Below are positions 37,250 through 46,971 of a DNA stretch of 64,000 nt, piece after piece (position 1 is the first letter of the stretch; each line of letters starts with the position of its first letter). The DNA is taken from positions 4,154,001 through 4,218,000 of the forward strand of contig NZ_CP089848.1 of the NCBI RefSeq assembly GCF_021266465.1, written 5' to 3'. Under the pieces are notes generated by a model, which was not told the DNA's origin, searched no databases, and saw nothing but the letters and a program-made list of their open reading frames with translations. The translations under genes and the position numbers were made by a program. Source of the stretch: Paralcaligenes sp. KSB-10. GTDB lineage: Bacteria; Pseudomonadota; Gammaproteobacteria; Burkholderiales; Burkholderiaceae_B.

Positions 37250-39286
37250 TCAGGCGATACGTACGATGAGGTTGCCGTAGTCGTCGATGCGCGCGTGCTG
37301 CCCCGGTGCAATCACAGTGGTCGAGCTCATTTCCTCGATCACCACCGGGCCTGTGAATTCGGCGTTTGCGCCCAACTGGTCCCGATCGTATACGTCCGTG
37401 GGTAGCCAGCCGTGGCTGGCGCCGAAATAAACCTCGCGACGCGACACAGGGGCCGGCACCGGTTTGATGGCCAGCCTGGCCAAGGGTGCCTTGACGACGG
37501 CGCCTACCGCCTTGACGCGGCAGTTGATGACCTCGATGGCGCGTTCCGGCACGTTGTATCCGTACTCGCGGAGATGCGCAGCGTGAAAATTCGATTCGAA
37601 ACTCGCATAATCCAGGGCGGTGCCGCGCGCCATGGCCACTTGCACTTCGAAGTTCTGTCCGACATAGCGCGCATCGATTACCGTGTCATAGGCGCGGTCG
37701 GTGGTATCCACGCCTTCGCTGGCCAGCCATTGTTCCGCGTCGTGCGTCAATCGCTCGATCTTTTCGGTGATGCGCGCCCAGCTCGACGCGTCGACCAGTG
37801 CGATATCGCTCTCGACGAAGTCAAACGAAATATCGGTCAGCAGCATGCCGCGCGCGCACATGGTGCCGGGTTCCTGCGGCACCACGACGACGGGAATACC
37901 GCATTCGTGGGCCACGTCCATGGCGTGCAGCGGACCGGCGCCGCCAAAGGCAAACAGGGCGAATTTCGACAATTCGTAGCCGCGTTCGGTGGAAACCGAG
38001 CGGATCGCCCGGCTCATGTTGGCGTTGGCGATGCGGATGATGCCTTCGGCGGCCGCCTCCAGCGTCAAGCCCAGCGGTTCGGCGACTTTTTCCATGATGA
38101 CTGCGCGCGCCGCGGCCGCCTGAACGGCCATCTTGCCCTTGAGCAGGCTATGGGGATTGAGGCGCCGCAGCGCAAACATGGCGTCCGTGATGGTGGGCAG
38201 CGTGCCGCCGCGGCCATAGCCGACCGGCCCGGGCACGGCGCCCGCGCTGTGAGGGCCGACTTTCAGGGAGCCCGAATCGTCGAGCCACGCGATACTGCCT
38301 CCGCCTGCTCCGATCACATGGATGTCAACCATGGGAGTCTTCACCGGATACCCCGCGACCTGGCGGTTCGAGGTGAAGATCGGCTTGCTTTCGTGTATGA
38401 GCGACACATCGGTGCTGGTGCCGCCGACGTCGAAGGTCACCAATTGGGGAAATCCGGCGACGCGGCCCACTACGGCCGCTCCCACCACACCGGCCGCTGG
38501 GCCGGACAGGCAGGTACGCACCGGGTAGTGACGCACTGTTTCCACCGACATCAGGCCGCCGTTGGAGTGGATGGTGAGCGGTTCCGCCGGAACTCCCGCC
38601 GCGGATACCCGATCCAGGAAACGCTGCAGGTAGCGCTCCATGCGCGGCCCGACCGTGGCATTGAGCGCGGTGGTCGAGAGCCGTTCATATTCGCGGAACT
38701 CCGGCAGGACGTCGCTGGATATGCTGATATACACATCAGGCGCTGCTTCCTTGACGATATCGCGGGCGCGCTGTTCGTGCAGCGGATTGCGGTACGAATG
38801 CAGGAAGCAGATGGCGATGGCTTCCACGCCCGCGTCGCGCAGATATCTCGCGGCGGCGCGCACTTCGTCCTCGTTCAGGCCAAGCTGGATGGCGCCTTTG
38901 GCCGAAATGCGCTCGGCGGCTTCGCAGCGCAGCGCCCGCGGCACCAGCGGCGGCGGTTTGACGACGCTATAGTCATACAGGTGCGGGCGAACCTGGCGCC
39001 CGATTTCCAGGACGTCGCGGAACCCCTTGGTGGTGATCAGCCCGCACAAGGCGCCTTTGCGTTCGATGATCAGGTTGGTGGCAACCGTGGTGCCATGGCC
39101 GATATGGCTGATCTGGTCCGGTGCGATGCCGTGTTCGTTCATCAACCCGCGGATGCCGTTGTCGATGGCCTCGGACGGATCGTGCGGCGTGGACGGTTCT
39201 TTGAAAAATGCGACGCCGCCCTCGTTCTCGTTCACCAATGTGAAATCCGTGAACGTACCGCCGACGTCGATACCTATTCGATACAT
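37250..39286 (-). CDS. hyuA: Hydantoinase/oxoprolinase subunit A
   Basis: 678-aa HyuA-family subunit. The N-terminal ASKHA phosphate-1 motif is RIGIDVGGTFTDFTLV, followed by SHIGHGTTVATNLIIERKGA. The second half carries VTFDVGGTSTDVSLI (phosphate-2) and FALFAFGGAGPLHAMDVA. These subunits bind ATP and activate the substrate amide or ketone. First gene of the hyuAB pair. The 246-bp upstream region should hold its promoter; no obvious box was identified there. Confidence 0.93.
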   Translation of the reverse strand: MYRIGIDVGGTFTDFTLVNENEGGVAFFKEPSTPHDPSEAIDNGIRGLMNEHGIAPDQISHIGHGTTVATNLIIERKGALCGLITTKGFRDVLEIGRQVRPHLYDYSVVKPPPLVPRALRCEAAERISAKGAIQLGLNEDEVRAAARYLRDAGVEAIAICFLHSYRNPLHEQRARDIVKEAAPDVYISISSDVLPEFREYERLSTTALNATVGPRMERYLQRFLDRVSAAGVPAEPLTIHSNGGLMSVETVRHYPVRTCLSGPAAGVVGAAVVGRVAGFPQLVTFDVGGTSTDVSLIHESKPIFTSNRQVAGYPVKTPMVDIHVIGAGGGSIAWLDDSGSLKVGPHSAGAVPGPVGYGRGGTLPTITDAMFALRRLNPHSLLKGKMAVQAAAARAVIMEKVAEPLGLTLEAAAEGIIRIANANMSRAIRSVSTERGYELSKFALFAFGGAGPLHAMDVAHECGIPVVVVPQEPGTMCARGMLLTDISFDFVESDIALVDASSWARITEKIERLTHDAEQWLASEGVDTTDRAYDTVIDARYVGQNFEVQVAMARGTALDYASFESNFHAAHLREYGYNVPERAIEVINCRVKAVGAVVKAPLARLAIKPVPAPVSRREVYFGASHGWLPTDVYDRDQLGANAEFTGPVVIEEMSSTTVIAPGQHARIDDYGNLIVRIA

Positions 39287-39532
39287 GCTTGCGCCCCTTG
39301 TGGCTTGATGTCATAACCAGCACAGATGGTACGAGCCGGGCTGGGTAGCGTGAAGGGGGGGCGCAGTTATGGTGATATACAGTCCGGCTTATGGCAATCC
39401 GCCGTGGGGTGCTTCTTCGAGTCTGCCTGTTGGCGATGCGCGCGAATCGTCGGGGTTCGCCAAGTTTGGTGCGCTCACGAATGGTCACGACTGGTTGCAG
39501 TCGGGCGCAAACGCGTGCTGCGTCTGTGCGCC

Positions 39533-39781
39533 TTAGGGAATTTCGCGCATTTCGACGTCGACCACGTCTTTGTTTTTAAAGGTGTTTTTCCTGGGCTCGG
39601 TTTTATGGCGCTGATCCCAGTAGGCTCGCACGCCGAACGGGCGACCCTTTATACGGGCCACGACGTATAGAACGGCAATTGCAATTGCCGTGGAAACCAT
39701 GAAAATAAACGCCATCACCGTGCCGAAAATAGCCAGCACCAGAAAAAACGCCATGCGAAGTATTTGATTAAATGTATTCAT
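39533..39781 (-). CDS. Small conserved-looking membrane protein of unknown function
   Basis: 82-aa protein. One long hydrophobic region (MAFFLVLAIFGTVMAFIFMV, probably one to two helices) is followed by a basic tail with RIKGRPFGVRAYWDQRHKT. Divergent from mrp. No domain recognised. No clear ribosome site; ATGs at 39799 and 39823 are alternatives. Confidence 0.7.
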   Translation of the reverse strand: MNTFNQILRMAFFLVLAIFGTVMAFIFMVSTAIAIAVLYVVARIKGRPFGVRAYWDQRHKTEPRKNTFKNKDVVDVEMREIP

Positions 39782-39882
39782 CGTATATGTGTAGACCATT
39801 CGTGCAGAAAATAATTCCGCCAATCCGCTATTCTTTAGGCTGATGCAGCAAGTGTAATCCCCTAGACAAGGCTTCGATTGAT

Positions 39883-40968
39883 ATGAATTTGAACTCTGAA
39901 CAAATACGTACTGTACTGGCAGAGGTGATTGACCCTAATACCGGGAACAAATTGAGTATTACGACCAAGAACAGCGACATACAGTTAAACGGAACTGAAT
40001 TACACCTTACTTTAGCCCTAGGCCAGCCTTTGCACAATCGGCAAACCGAGCTTAGGAAACGAATTGAAACGGCTTTGCAGCCGCACGGGCTGAATTTGAG
40101 CGATCTGCGGGTCACCACGGCGATGGTGGCAACGCACGCCGTGCAGCGCGGCCTCAAGCCCTTGCCCAATGTGCGCAATATCATTGCGGTGGCTTCGGGC
40201 AAGGGCGGTGTCGGCAAGAGCACCACGGCCGTCAATCTGGCGCTGGCGCTTTTGCGCCAGGGCGCGCGTGTCGGCTTGCTGGATGCCGACATCTACGGCC
40301 CCAGCGTACCCATGATGCTGGGCCTGTCGGGGCGCCCCAAAAGCCTGGATGGCAAAACGATGGAGCCCCTGGTGGGGCATGGCCTGCAGGCCAATTCCAT
40401 AGGTTTCCTGATCGACGCCGATGCCCCCGCCATATGGCGCGGCCCCATGGTCACCCAGGCGCTGGAGCAGTTGCTGCGCCAGACAAACTGGGACAATCTG
40501 GATTATCTGATCGTCGACATGCCGCCGGGAACGGGCGACATCGCCCTGACGATGGCGCAGAAAGTGCCGCTGACCGGAGCGATTATCGTGACGACGCCGC
40601 AGGATCTGGCCTTGGCCGACGCCCGCAAGGCGCTGCGCATGTTCCAGAAAGTCGATGTGCCCGTGCTGGGGGTGGTGGAGAACATGTCCATGCATATCTG
40701 CTCCAATTGCGGTCACGCCGAAGCCATTTTTGGTGAAAACGGCGGCAGGAACATGGCGGCGGAATTCAATCTGCCGTGGTTGGGCGCCTTGCCCCTGGTC
40801 ATGGATATCCGCGTGCAAACCGATTCGGGGCGCCCTACGGTCATTGCCGACCCCGACGGCGAAGTCGCGGCCCTGTACCATGCCATTGCGCACGAAATCA
40901 CGACGGTCGTGGCCGAATTGCCGCGCGATATGGCGGGCAAGATGCCGCCCGTCGTAGTCCAGCATTAA
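39883..40968 (+). CDS. apbC: Mrp/ApbC iron-sulfur cluster carrier ATPase
   Basis: 361-aa P-loop protein that carries and transfers Fe-S clusters. An N-terminal MIP18/DUF59-like domain (residues 1-90) precedes the deviant Walker A ASGKGGVGKSTTAVNLA near 110. VDMPPGTGDIALTMAQ follows, and the cluster-binding CxxC is ICSNCGHAE. Full length. It lies 8 bp before tamA. Confidence 0.97.
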   Translation: MNLNSEQIRTVLAEVIDPNTGNKLSITTKNSDIQLNGTELHLTLALGQPLHNRQTELRKRIETALQPHGLNLSDLRVTTAMVATHAVQRGLKPLPNVRNIIAVASGKGGVGKSTTAVNLALALLRQGARVGLLDADIYGPSVPMMLGLSGRPKSLDGKTMEPLVGHGLQANSIGFLIDADAPAIWRGPMVTQALEQLLRQTNWDNLDYLIVDMPPGTGDIALTMAQKVPLTGAIIVTTPQDLALADARKALRMFQKVDVPVLGVVENMSMHICSNCGHAEAIFGENGGRNMAAEFNLPWLGALPLVMDIRVQTDSGRPTVIADPDGEVAALYHAIAHEITTVVAELPRDMAGKMPPVVVQH

Positions 40969-40976
40969 TTGTCTTG

Positions 40977-42749
40977 ATGCGTGCGACGGTTGCTGGTTTT
41001 CTGATCATTGTAGGTTTGGGCGATTGCGCGTACGCCGCCCAGCCCGAAGTCGTGATCGATCCCGGCGGCGTCGGGCCTGCGGCCCTGCAGTCGATCACCA
41101 GCGCCGTGGGCGTCATTACCCGCCTTGCCGAAGACCAGGACGCCAGCGAAATGTCGCGCCTGCAGCGCCGCGCCCGTCAGGCCACGATTTCGGCCCTGGA
41201 AACCCAGGGGTATTTTTCGTCCAAGGTCACGCTCGATGTCGGCGAAGACGTGGGCGGCCAGACCTGGAACATCACCATAGAGCCTAACGAGCGCACGACG
41301 GTCAAGACAGTCGAACTGTCTTTTACCGGTGGCATCGCGGCACCGGAATTTGCCGGCCGCCTCAAGTCCATTCGGGATCAATGGCTGCTCAAGGAAGGCA
41401 TGCCTTTTGTCAACGAGCGCTGGGGCAAGGCCAAGGCCGACCTGATCGACAACGTCAGCACCAAGGATTTCTACCTGGCCCGTCTGGTCAGCTCGCGGGC
41501 CGCTATCGATGCCGATGCCGCGAAGGCCGATTTGCGCATGGCCGTGGACAGCGGCCCGCGGGTGAGGTTGGGGAAAATGACGGTCACCGGGCTCAAGAGA
41601 GTCCCCCAGAAGCTCGTGGACCGTTATGTGGATTACCAGCCCGGCGAGCCCTACGACCAGACGCAGCTCGATGAATGGCAGCAGGCTTTGCAGTCGACCA
41701 CGTTTTTCCGCGGGGCATTCGTAACGCTGGACAACGATCCCCAGCATCGCACCGTCTTGCCCAATGGCGATGTCGAGTTGCCGGTGCAGGTCAAGTTGAC
41801 CGAAGCGCCGGCGCGGCGTTTTTCCACGTCGCTGGGCGTGGATAGCGACAATGGCGTTCGCGCGGAGGTCTTGTATCGCCAGAATGTGGTGTTCGGCGAG
41901 CCGATCTGGATAGAAACCGGCGCGGGGGTCGACAAGAATCGCCAGCGGGCGTTCTACGACGTGCATTTCGCGCCGACTGCCAGTGGCTACAACGACAGCG
42001 TGGGCGCGCTTTTTAGCCACTCCGACATCGAGGGGCTGGATACGACGCGCACCGGCCTGGGATGGAAGCGCACGCAGACGCGCAATGCCGCCGGCAACAG
42101 CCGGGTGCAGTTCGAAACGCAGTGGTATCTGGCCGCCGCCTACGACAAAGTCAAGATTGCCGGGGCCACCGGGTACGAAGTCCCCACCCTGGTGGGCACC
42201 TGGGATTGGCTGCGCCGCGATGTCGACGACAAGTACGATCCGCGCGAGGGCAACCTGATCGATGTGGGTTTGGGTTCGGGAGTCACTCTGGATAAGGGTG
42301 AACCCTTTTATCGTGCCGGCCTGCGAGCCCAGAAGTGGTGGCCGGTAGGCCGGCGCGACGTCCTGACCCTGCGCGGCGAGGTAGGCAAGGTGTGGTCCAA
42401 GACCTCGCGGCTGCCTGAAGATTTTGGATACCGCACGGGCGGTGCGCGCAGCATACGCGGCTATCGCTATCAGAGCATAGGCTTGCAGCAGGGCGCCGCG
42501 ATAGTTGGAGCGCCGGCCTTGGCGGTGGCCAGCATCGAGTACATGCATTATTTCAACGAGCGTTTCGGTATGGGCGTGTTCGTCGATGCCGGCGATGCCG
42601 CCGAGTCGTTCAGCGCCATGAAATGGGCGGTCGGCTATGGGGTGGGGGCGCTGGTGCGTACGCCGGCGGGCCCTTTCAATATAGATGTGGCTTATGGCCA
42701 GCGCGATCATAAATTGCGTTTGCACTTTTCCCTGGGTATTGCGTTTTGA
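40977..42749 (+). CDS. tamA: Autotransporter assembly complex outer-membrane protein TamA
   Basis: 590-aa Omp85 protein. The signal peptide (VAGFLIIVGLGDCAYA) is followed by POTRA domains (about 25-250, including TVKTVELSFTGGIAAPEF) and a 16-strand barrel with GGARSIRGYRYQSIG, the RGY lid-lock motif. It ends in phenylalanine (LHFSLGIAF) as barrels recognised by BamA do. With TamB it helps insert outer-membrane proteins or move phospholipids between membranes. The open frame extends upstream inside mrp, but signal-peptide logic fixes the ATG at 40977. Confidence 0.95.
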   Translation: MRATVAGFLIIVGLGDCAYAAQPEVVIDPGGVGPAALQSITSAVGVITRLAEDQDASEMSRLQRRARQATISALETQGYFSSKVTLDVGEDVGGQTWNITIEPNERTTVKTVELSFTGGIAAPEFAGRLKSIRDQWLLKEGMPFVNERWGKAKADLIDNVSTKDFYLARLVSSRAAIDADAAKADLRMAVDSGPRVRLGKMTVTGLKRVPQKLVDRYVDYQPGEPYDQTQLDEWQQALQSTTFFRGAFVTLDNDPQHRTVLPNGDVELPVQVKLTEAPARRFSTSLGVDSDNGVRAEVLYRQNVVFGEPIWIETGAGVDKNRQRAFYDVHFAPTASGYNDSVGALFSHSDIEGLDTTRTGLGWKRTQTRNAAGNSRVQFETQWYLAAAYDKVKIAGATGYEVPTLVGTWDWLRRDVDDKYDPREGNLIDVGLGSGVTLDKGEPFYRAGLRAQKWWPVGRRDVLTLRGEVGKVWSKTSRLPEDFGYRTGGARSIRGYRYQSIGLQQGAAIVGAPALAVASIEYMHYFNERFGMGVFVDAGDAAESFSAMKWAVGYGVGALVRTPAGPFNIDVAYGQRDHKLRLHFSLGIAF

Positions 42750-45700
42750 ACAGTCTGGCGCGATGGATGCGGCGTATTTTCGTCGGGCTGGGTCCGACGG
42801 CCGTTCTGTTGCTGGCCGTGGCCTGCGGCTTTGTGTACTGGTGCGTGGGCACGCAGGCCGGCACGCGCTGGGTGTTCCTGACCGCGGCCGAACAACTGGA
42901 CGGCAAGGCGGAAGGCATCCAGGGCTCCATCTGGAACGGTGTGCAGATAAGAACCTTGCAGGTCAAGGTGCCCGGCGTGAACATGGCGGCGGAAAACCTG
43001 CAAGTCCAGGTCAACTGGGGGGACTTTCTGGATCACAGCTTGCACATACGCATGCTGTCGGCCGACAAGCTGGATCTGGATTTGATCCGCTCGCCTCCGA
43101 AGTCCCCGAACGGGCCATTCAAGATGCCCGGCCTGCCCGTGGGGGTGGAGCTGGACCGATTCGCGCTGGGCGAATTGGCCATCCGCCAGGACGGCAAGGC
43201 GCTGCCCCTTACTGTAAGGGACGTGGTGGCGTCCCTGTCGCTGTCGGAGCTTGGGGCGCAATTGTCCCTGCATCATATCGGGCTGGGTCGCGATTCCATG
43301 AAAGTGGACGCGGACGGCGAGGTGAAGCTGCTGAAGCTGAAGGATCCCTGGCCGGTTCAGGCGAACCTGGTCATACATGCGCGCGACCTGCCGCCCGATT
43401 CGCTTTTATGCGCGCGCCATTTCGTGCCTACCTTGCCCGAAGGCGACAAGGAGAATGCGTCGATCGAGGCCTGCGTGGTCGATTTGACGGCCAAGGCGGA
43501 AGGCTCGCTCGATGCCTTGAAAGTCGTGCTGGCGGCCAATGGCCAGGGCCTGCAGCTCGATGGCGATGTGAATCTTGCGCCGCGTGCCGCATTTCCCCTG
43601 CGCGATGCGGTCGTGGATCTGGGCCTGATGGATGGATCCTCTTTGCATGCCAAGCTTGGCTGGCAGCAGGAAACCGTGGGCAACGCCGTTCAGGACCATG
43701 TGCAAGGCACGGTCAGCACCCAGAAACTGAATGTGGGGCTGCTTGCCGGCCCGACGATTCCCTCCTCGCTGCTGACTTCGACCATCAAGTTCGATGCGCA
43801 ACTGCGCAACCGCAGCGATTTGCTGGCCGCCAGCCTGGACGTGGCATTTGGTCCGGGATCGCGCTGGAATAAGCAGCCCTTGTCGGGGACCATCAAGACC
43901 AAAATCGTCAACACGGCGCTGCCACCCGATGCGTCAGCCACCTCGGCCGTGAACGCGGAGGCATGGAAGTTCCTGCAGGTCCAGGAACTGGCCATGGATG
44001 TACGCTTGGGCAAGAATCGCATGCGGGCGGACGGTTCGCTTGGGCGTGTCGATGGCCATATGAAGCTGGACGTACAGGCCCCCGAGCTGGCTGCCTTCTG
44101 GCCGGATGCGGTTGGCGGGCTCGCCCTCCAGGGCGAGATAAACGGCTGGTGGGCCAAGCACTCCACCGATCTGAAGATTGTGTATTCTCCTCCAGGTCAG
44201 GGGAAACCGGCTGGTCAGCCTGCCAAGCGCGGGGGTGGGGCGGCGGGCAGGCAGGTGCAGCTCCATATGGCCACGACAGGCGCGTGGGGGCCTTCCAAGA
44301 CTGGCCTTGACAGCTGGCAGGGCAAGATTACCCAGTTCCAGCTCGCCCAGTCGGGGGCCAGCGTAGGTATCCAGGGGCCTATTGCCGTTTCCATGAGCCC
44401 CGGGGCGGTGGCGCCTGACTGGGAATGGCAGGTCGGGGCCGCGTCGCTGGATTTTCGCCTGCCGTCCAAAGCGGGTTTTGTGATGCAGCACAAAGGGTCG
44501 CGCGGCCGCGCTGGAATCTGGGAAACTCAGGGGGGTATCGGCCAGTTGACCCTTTCTCCCCAGTTGATCCGGGAATTGCGCCAGACCTTCAACGTGACAG
44601 ACAAGGCGAAGGCCGATCGAGGCGGCGTCAATGTCAAGTCAAAGCGTGCCGGCCAGATCAAGGACCTGGTGCTGGCCGCCGACTGGCATTTCAAGTTTGC
44701 GGGGACGCTGGGGGGGCAGGCCACGATCAAGCGCATTTCCGGAGATCTGGTGGTTCCGGGCGATCCGCCATACGCGCTCGGGCTCCAGGACCTGATCCTG
44801 GACTTGAAGGCCGGCAAGGCGGGCGCCGCCGCCAGCCGCCTGAATGTCGATTTGAAAATGAATACGGCCAGGCGGGGCCAGATTACCGCGAGCGGCAGCA
44901 CGCTTCTAAGAACCACGCCGCAGGGGCAGTTGAATTATGATTCCAAAGAACCCCTGAACCTGGCTGTGCGTGCGGATATTGCCGATATTGCCTGGCTCAG
45001 CAGGTTTATCGGCGACAACACCGACCTGGGCGGTTCGCTGCATGCCGACGTGCAGGCCAAGCGCGCGGCCAATGGGTCATGGGCAACGACAGGCGTCATC
45101 AACGGGAAAAACATCAAGTTCGTGCGCCTCGACGATGGGGTTCGCCTTTTTGAGGGTACGCTCGAGGCGCATTTGGCCAACGAACGCCTGATACTCGACA
45201 AGCTGAGCTTTCCAGCCCGCCTGAGGGTCGATCCCAAGGAATGGCGCACCAATGAGTGGGTGCACACCAGCCCGGATGCCAAGAACGGCCACCTGACCCT
45301 GAGCGGCGACTGGGACCTTCTGCATTCGGCGGGGGTGGTCAACATCGATCTGTATCGCTACCCGATCCTGCAGCGTTCTGATCGTTACGCCATGATCAGC
45401 GGCAAGCTGAAGATCGATGCGCAGATTCCGAAGATTTCCATCGTGGGCGATATCAAGGCGGACGCGGGTTGGTTCGACCTGGACATGCTCAGCAGCGTGC
45501 CGACGCTCGATAGCGATGTCGTGGTCCTGCGCCCCGGCGTCGAGGTGGCCCCCAGCACGCCCATGGCTATTTCCATGGACCTGAAAGTGGACCTGGGGCC
45601 GCGGTTTTACATCACCGGTTTCGGCCTGGACTCGGGCCTGATCGGCAGCATGCGGATCATCATGGCCGACGGCAAGCTGACGGGCGAGGGTGCCCTGAGA

Positions 45701-46324
45701 ACGCGCGGCGGCGCCATTTCGGCCTATGGCCAGCATTTGCAGCTCAGGCGCGGGACGATCACGTTCCAGGGCGATATCGCCAACCCGGTTCTGAACATCG
45801 AAGCCTTGCGCACCGGCGTGGCCGTTGAAGCCGGCGTGCGTGTGGCGGGCACGGGCAAGCGCCCGCGCATCGACCTGGTGTCCTATCCGAATGTCAGCGA
45901 TGTGGAAAAGCTTTCGTGGCTGTTGCTGGGCCGCGCGCCGGATGAAGGCGGAGGCGACGCCGCGCTGCTGCTTTCGGTGGGCACATCGCTGATCGGCGGC
46001 GGCGCGCCTTTCTATCGCAAGCTGGGCCTCGACGAAGTCAGCATACAGTCGGGCGAGCTGGCCAGCACGGGCAGCCTGTTGCCGGTCCAGACGGTGGTCA
46101 ATGACATCAGCAACAGCAGCAACAACAGCACGCTCGAGCAGCAATTCGTGCGCGCCAGCAAGATTCTTTCCAAGGGCATTACCGTGAGCGTCGAGCAGGC
46201 CCTGTCCAAGACGGGTACGGTGGGGCGGCTCAGCTACTTGCTGGCCAAGGGCTTGACCGCCGAACTGAGCGTCGGTACGGTAAGCGGAATAGCCTTGGTT
46301 TACCGTACTTTCTTCAAAGATTAG
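42746..46324 (+). CDS. tamB: Translocation and assembly module protein TamB
   Basis: 1192-aa protein anchored in the inner membrane by one N-terminal helix (IFVGLGPTAVLLLAVACGFVYW), followed by a long repetitive beta-taco region spanning the periplasm. The conserved C-terminal TamB/DUF490 domain includes RTRGGAISAYGQHLQLRRGT and LSWLLLGRAPDEGGGDAALL and ends at VYRTFFKD. The TTG at 42746 overlaps the tamA stop as TTGA and suggests translational coupling; an ATG at 42767 is the alternative start. TamB is an AsmA-like lipid-transfer protein. Confidence 0.95.
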   Translation: MNSLARWMRRIFVGLGPTAVLLLAVACGFVYWCVGTQAGTRWVFLTAAEQLDGKAEGIQGSIWNGVQIRTLQVKVPGVNMAAENLQVQVNWGDFLDHSLHIRMLSADKLDLDLIRSPPKSPNGPFKMPGLPVGVELDRFALGELAIRQDGKALPLTVRDVVASLSLSELGAQLSLHHIGLGRDSMKVDADGEVKLLKLKDPWPVQANLVIHARDLPPDSLLCARHFVPTLPEGDKENASIEACVVDLTAKAEGSLDALKVVLAANGQGLQLDGDVNLAPRAAFPLRDAVVDLGLMDGSSLHAKLGWQQETVGNAVQDHVQGTVSTQKLNVGLLAGPTIPSSLLTSTIKFDAQLRNRSDLLAASLDVAFGPGSRWNKQPLSGTIKTKIVNTALPPDASATSAVNAEAWKFLQVQELAMDVRLGKNRMRADGSLGRVDGHMKLDVQAPELAAFWPDAVGGLALQGEINGWWAKHSTDLKIVYSPPGQGKPAGQPAKRGGGAAGRQVQLHMATTGAWGPSKTGLDSWQGKITQFQLAQSGASVGIQGPIAVSMSPGAVAPDWEWQVGAASLDFRLPSKAGFVMQHKGSRGRAGIWETQGGIGQLTLSPQLIRELRQTFNVTDKAKADRGGVNVKSKRAGQIKDLVLAADWHFKFAGTLGGQATIKRISGDLVVPGDPPYALGLQDLILDLKAGKAGAAASRLNVDLKMNTARRGQITASGSTLLRTTPQGQLNYDSKEPLNLAVRADIADIAWLSRFIGDNTDLGGSLHADVQAKRAANGSWATTGVINGKNIKFVRLDDGVRLFEGTLEAHLANERLILDKLSFPARLRVDPKEWRTNEWVHTSPDAKNGHLTLSGDWDLLHSAGVVNIDLYRYPILQRSDRYAMISGKLKIDAQIPKISIVGDIKADAGWFDLDMLSSVPTLDSDVVVLRPGVEVAPSTPMAISMDLKVDLGPRFYITGFGLDSGLIGSMRIIMADGKLTGEGALRTRGGAISAYGQHLQLRRGTITFQGDIANPVLNIEALRTGVAVEAGVRVAGTGKRPRIDLVSYPNVSDVEKLSWLLLGRAPDEGGGDAALLLSVGTSLIGGGAPFYRKLGLDEVSIQSGELASTGSLLPVQTVVNDISNSSNNSTLEQQFVRASKILSKGITVSVEQALSKTGTVGRLSYLLAKGLTAELSVGTVSGIALVYRTFFKD

Positions 46325-46398
46325 CGGTTTCTTGCCGCCGCCGTACATCTTCCCTGGCTAAGGGATAAAATAGGCGCCCACGCAACTAGGTGATGGAT

Positions 46399-46962
<564 letters not shown>

Positions 46963-46971
46963 GAGTTCCCC

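Noticed and set aside
37412-39316. 634-residue open frame on the plus strand
   Set aside because: Antisense shadow of hyuA; hyuA itself has clear motifs over its full length.
39326-39670. 114-residue plus-strand frame between hyuA and the small membrane protein
   Set aside because: No ribosome site, no domain, and its second half lies antisense to the small membrane protein gene.
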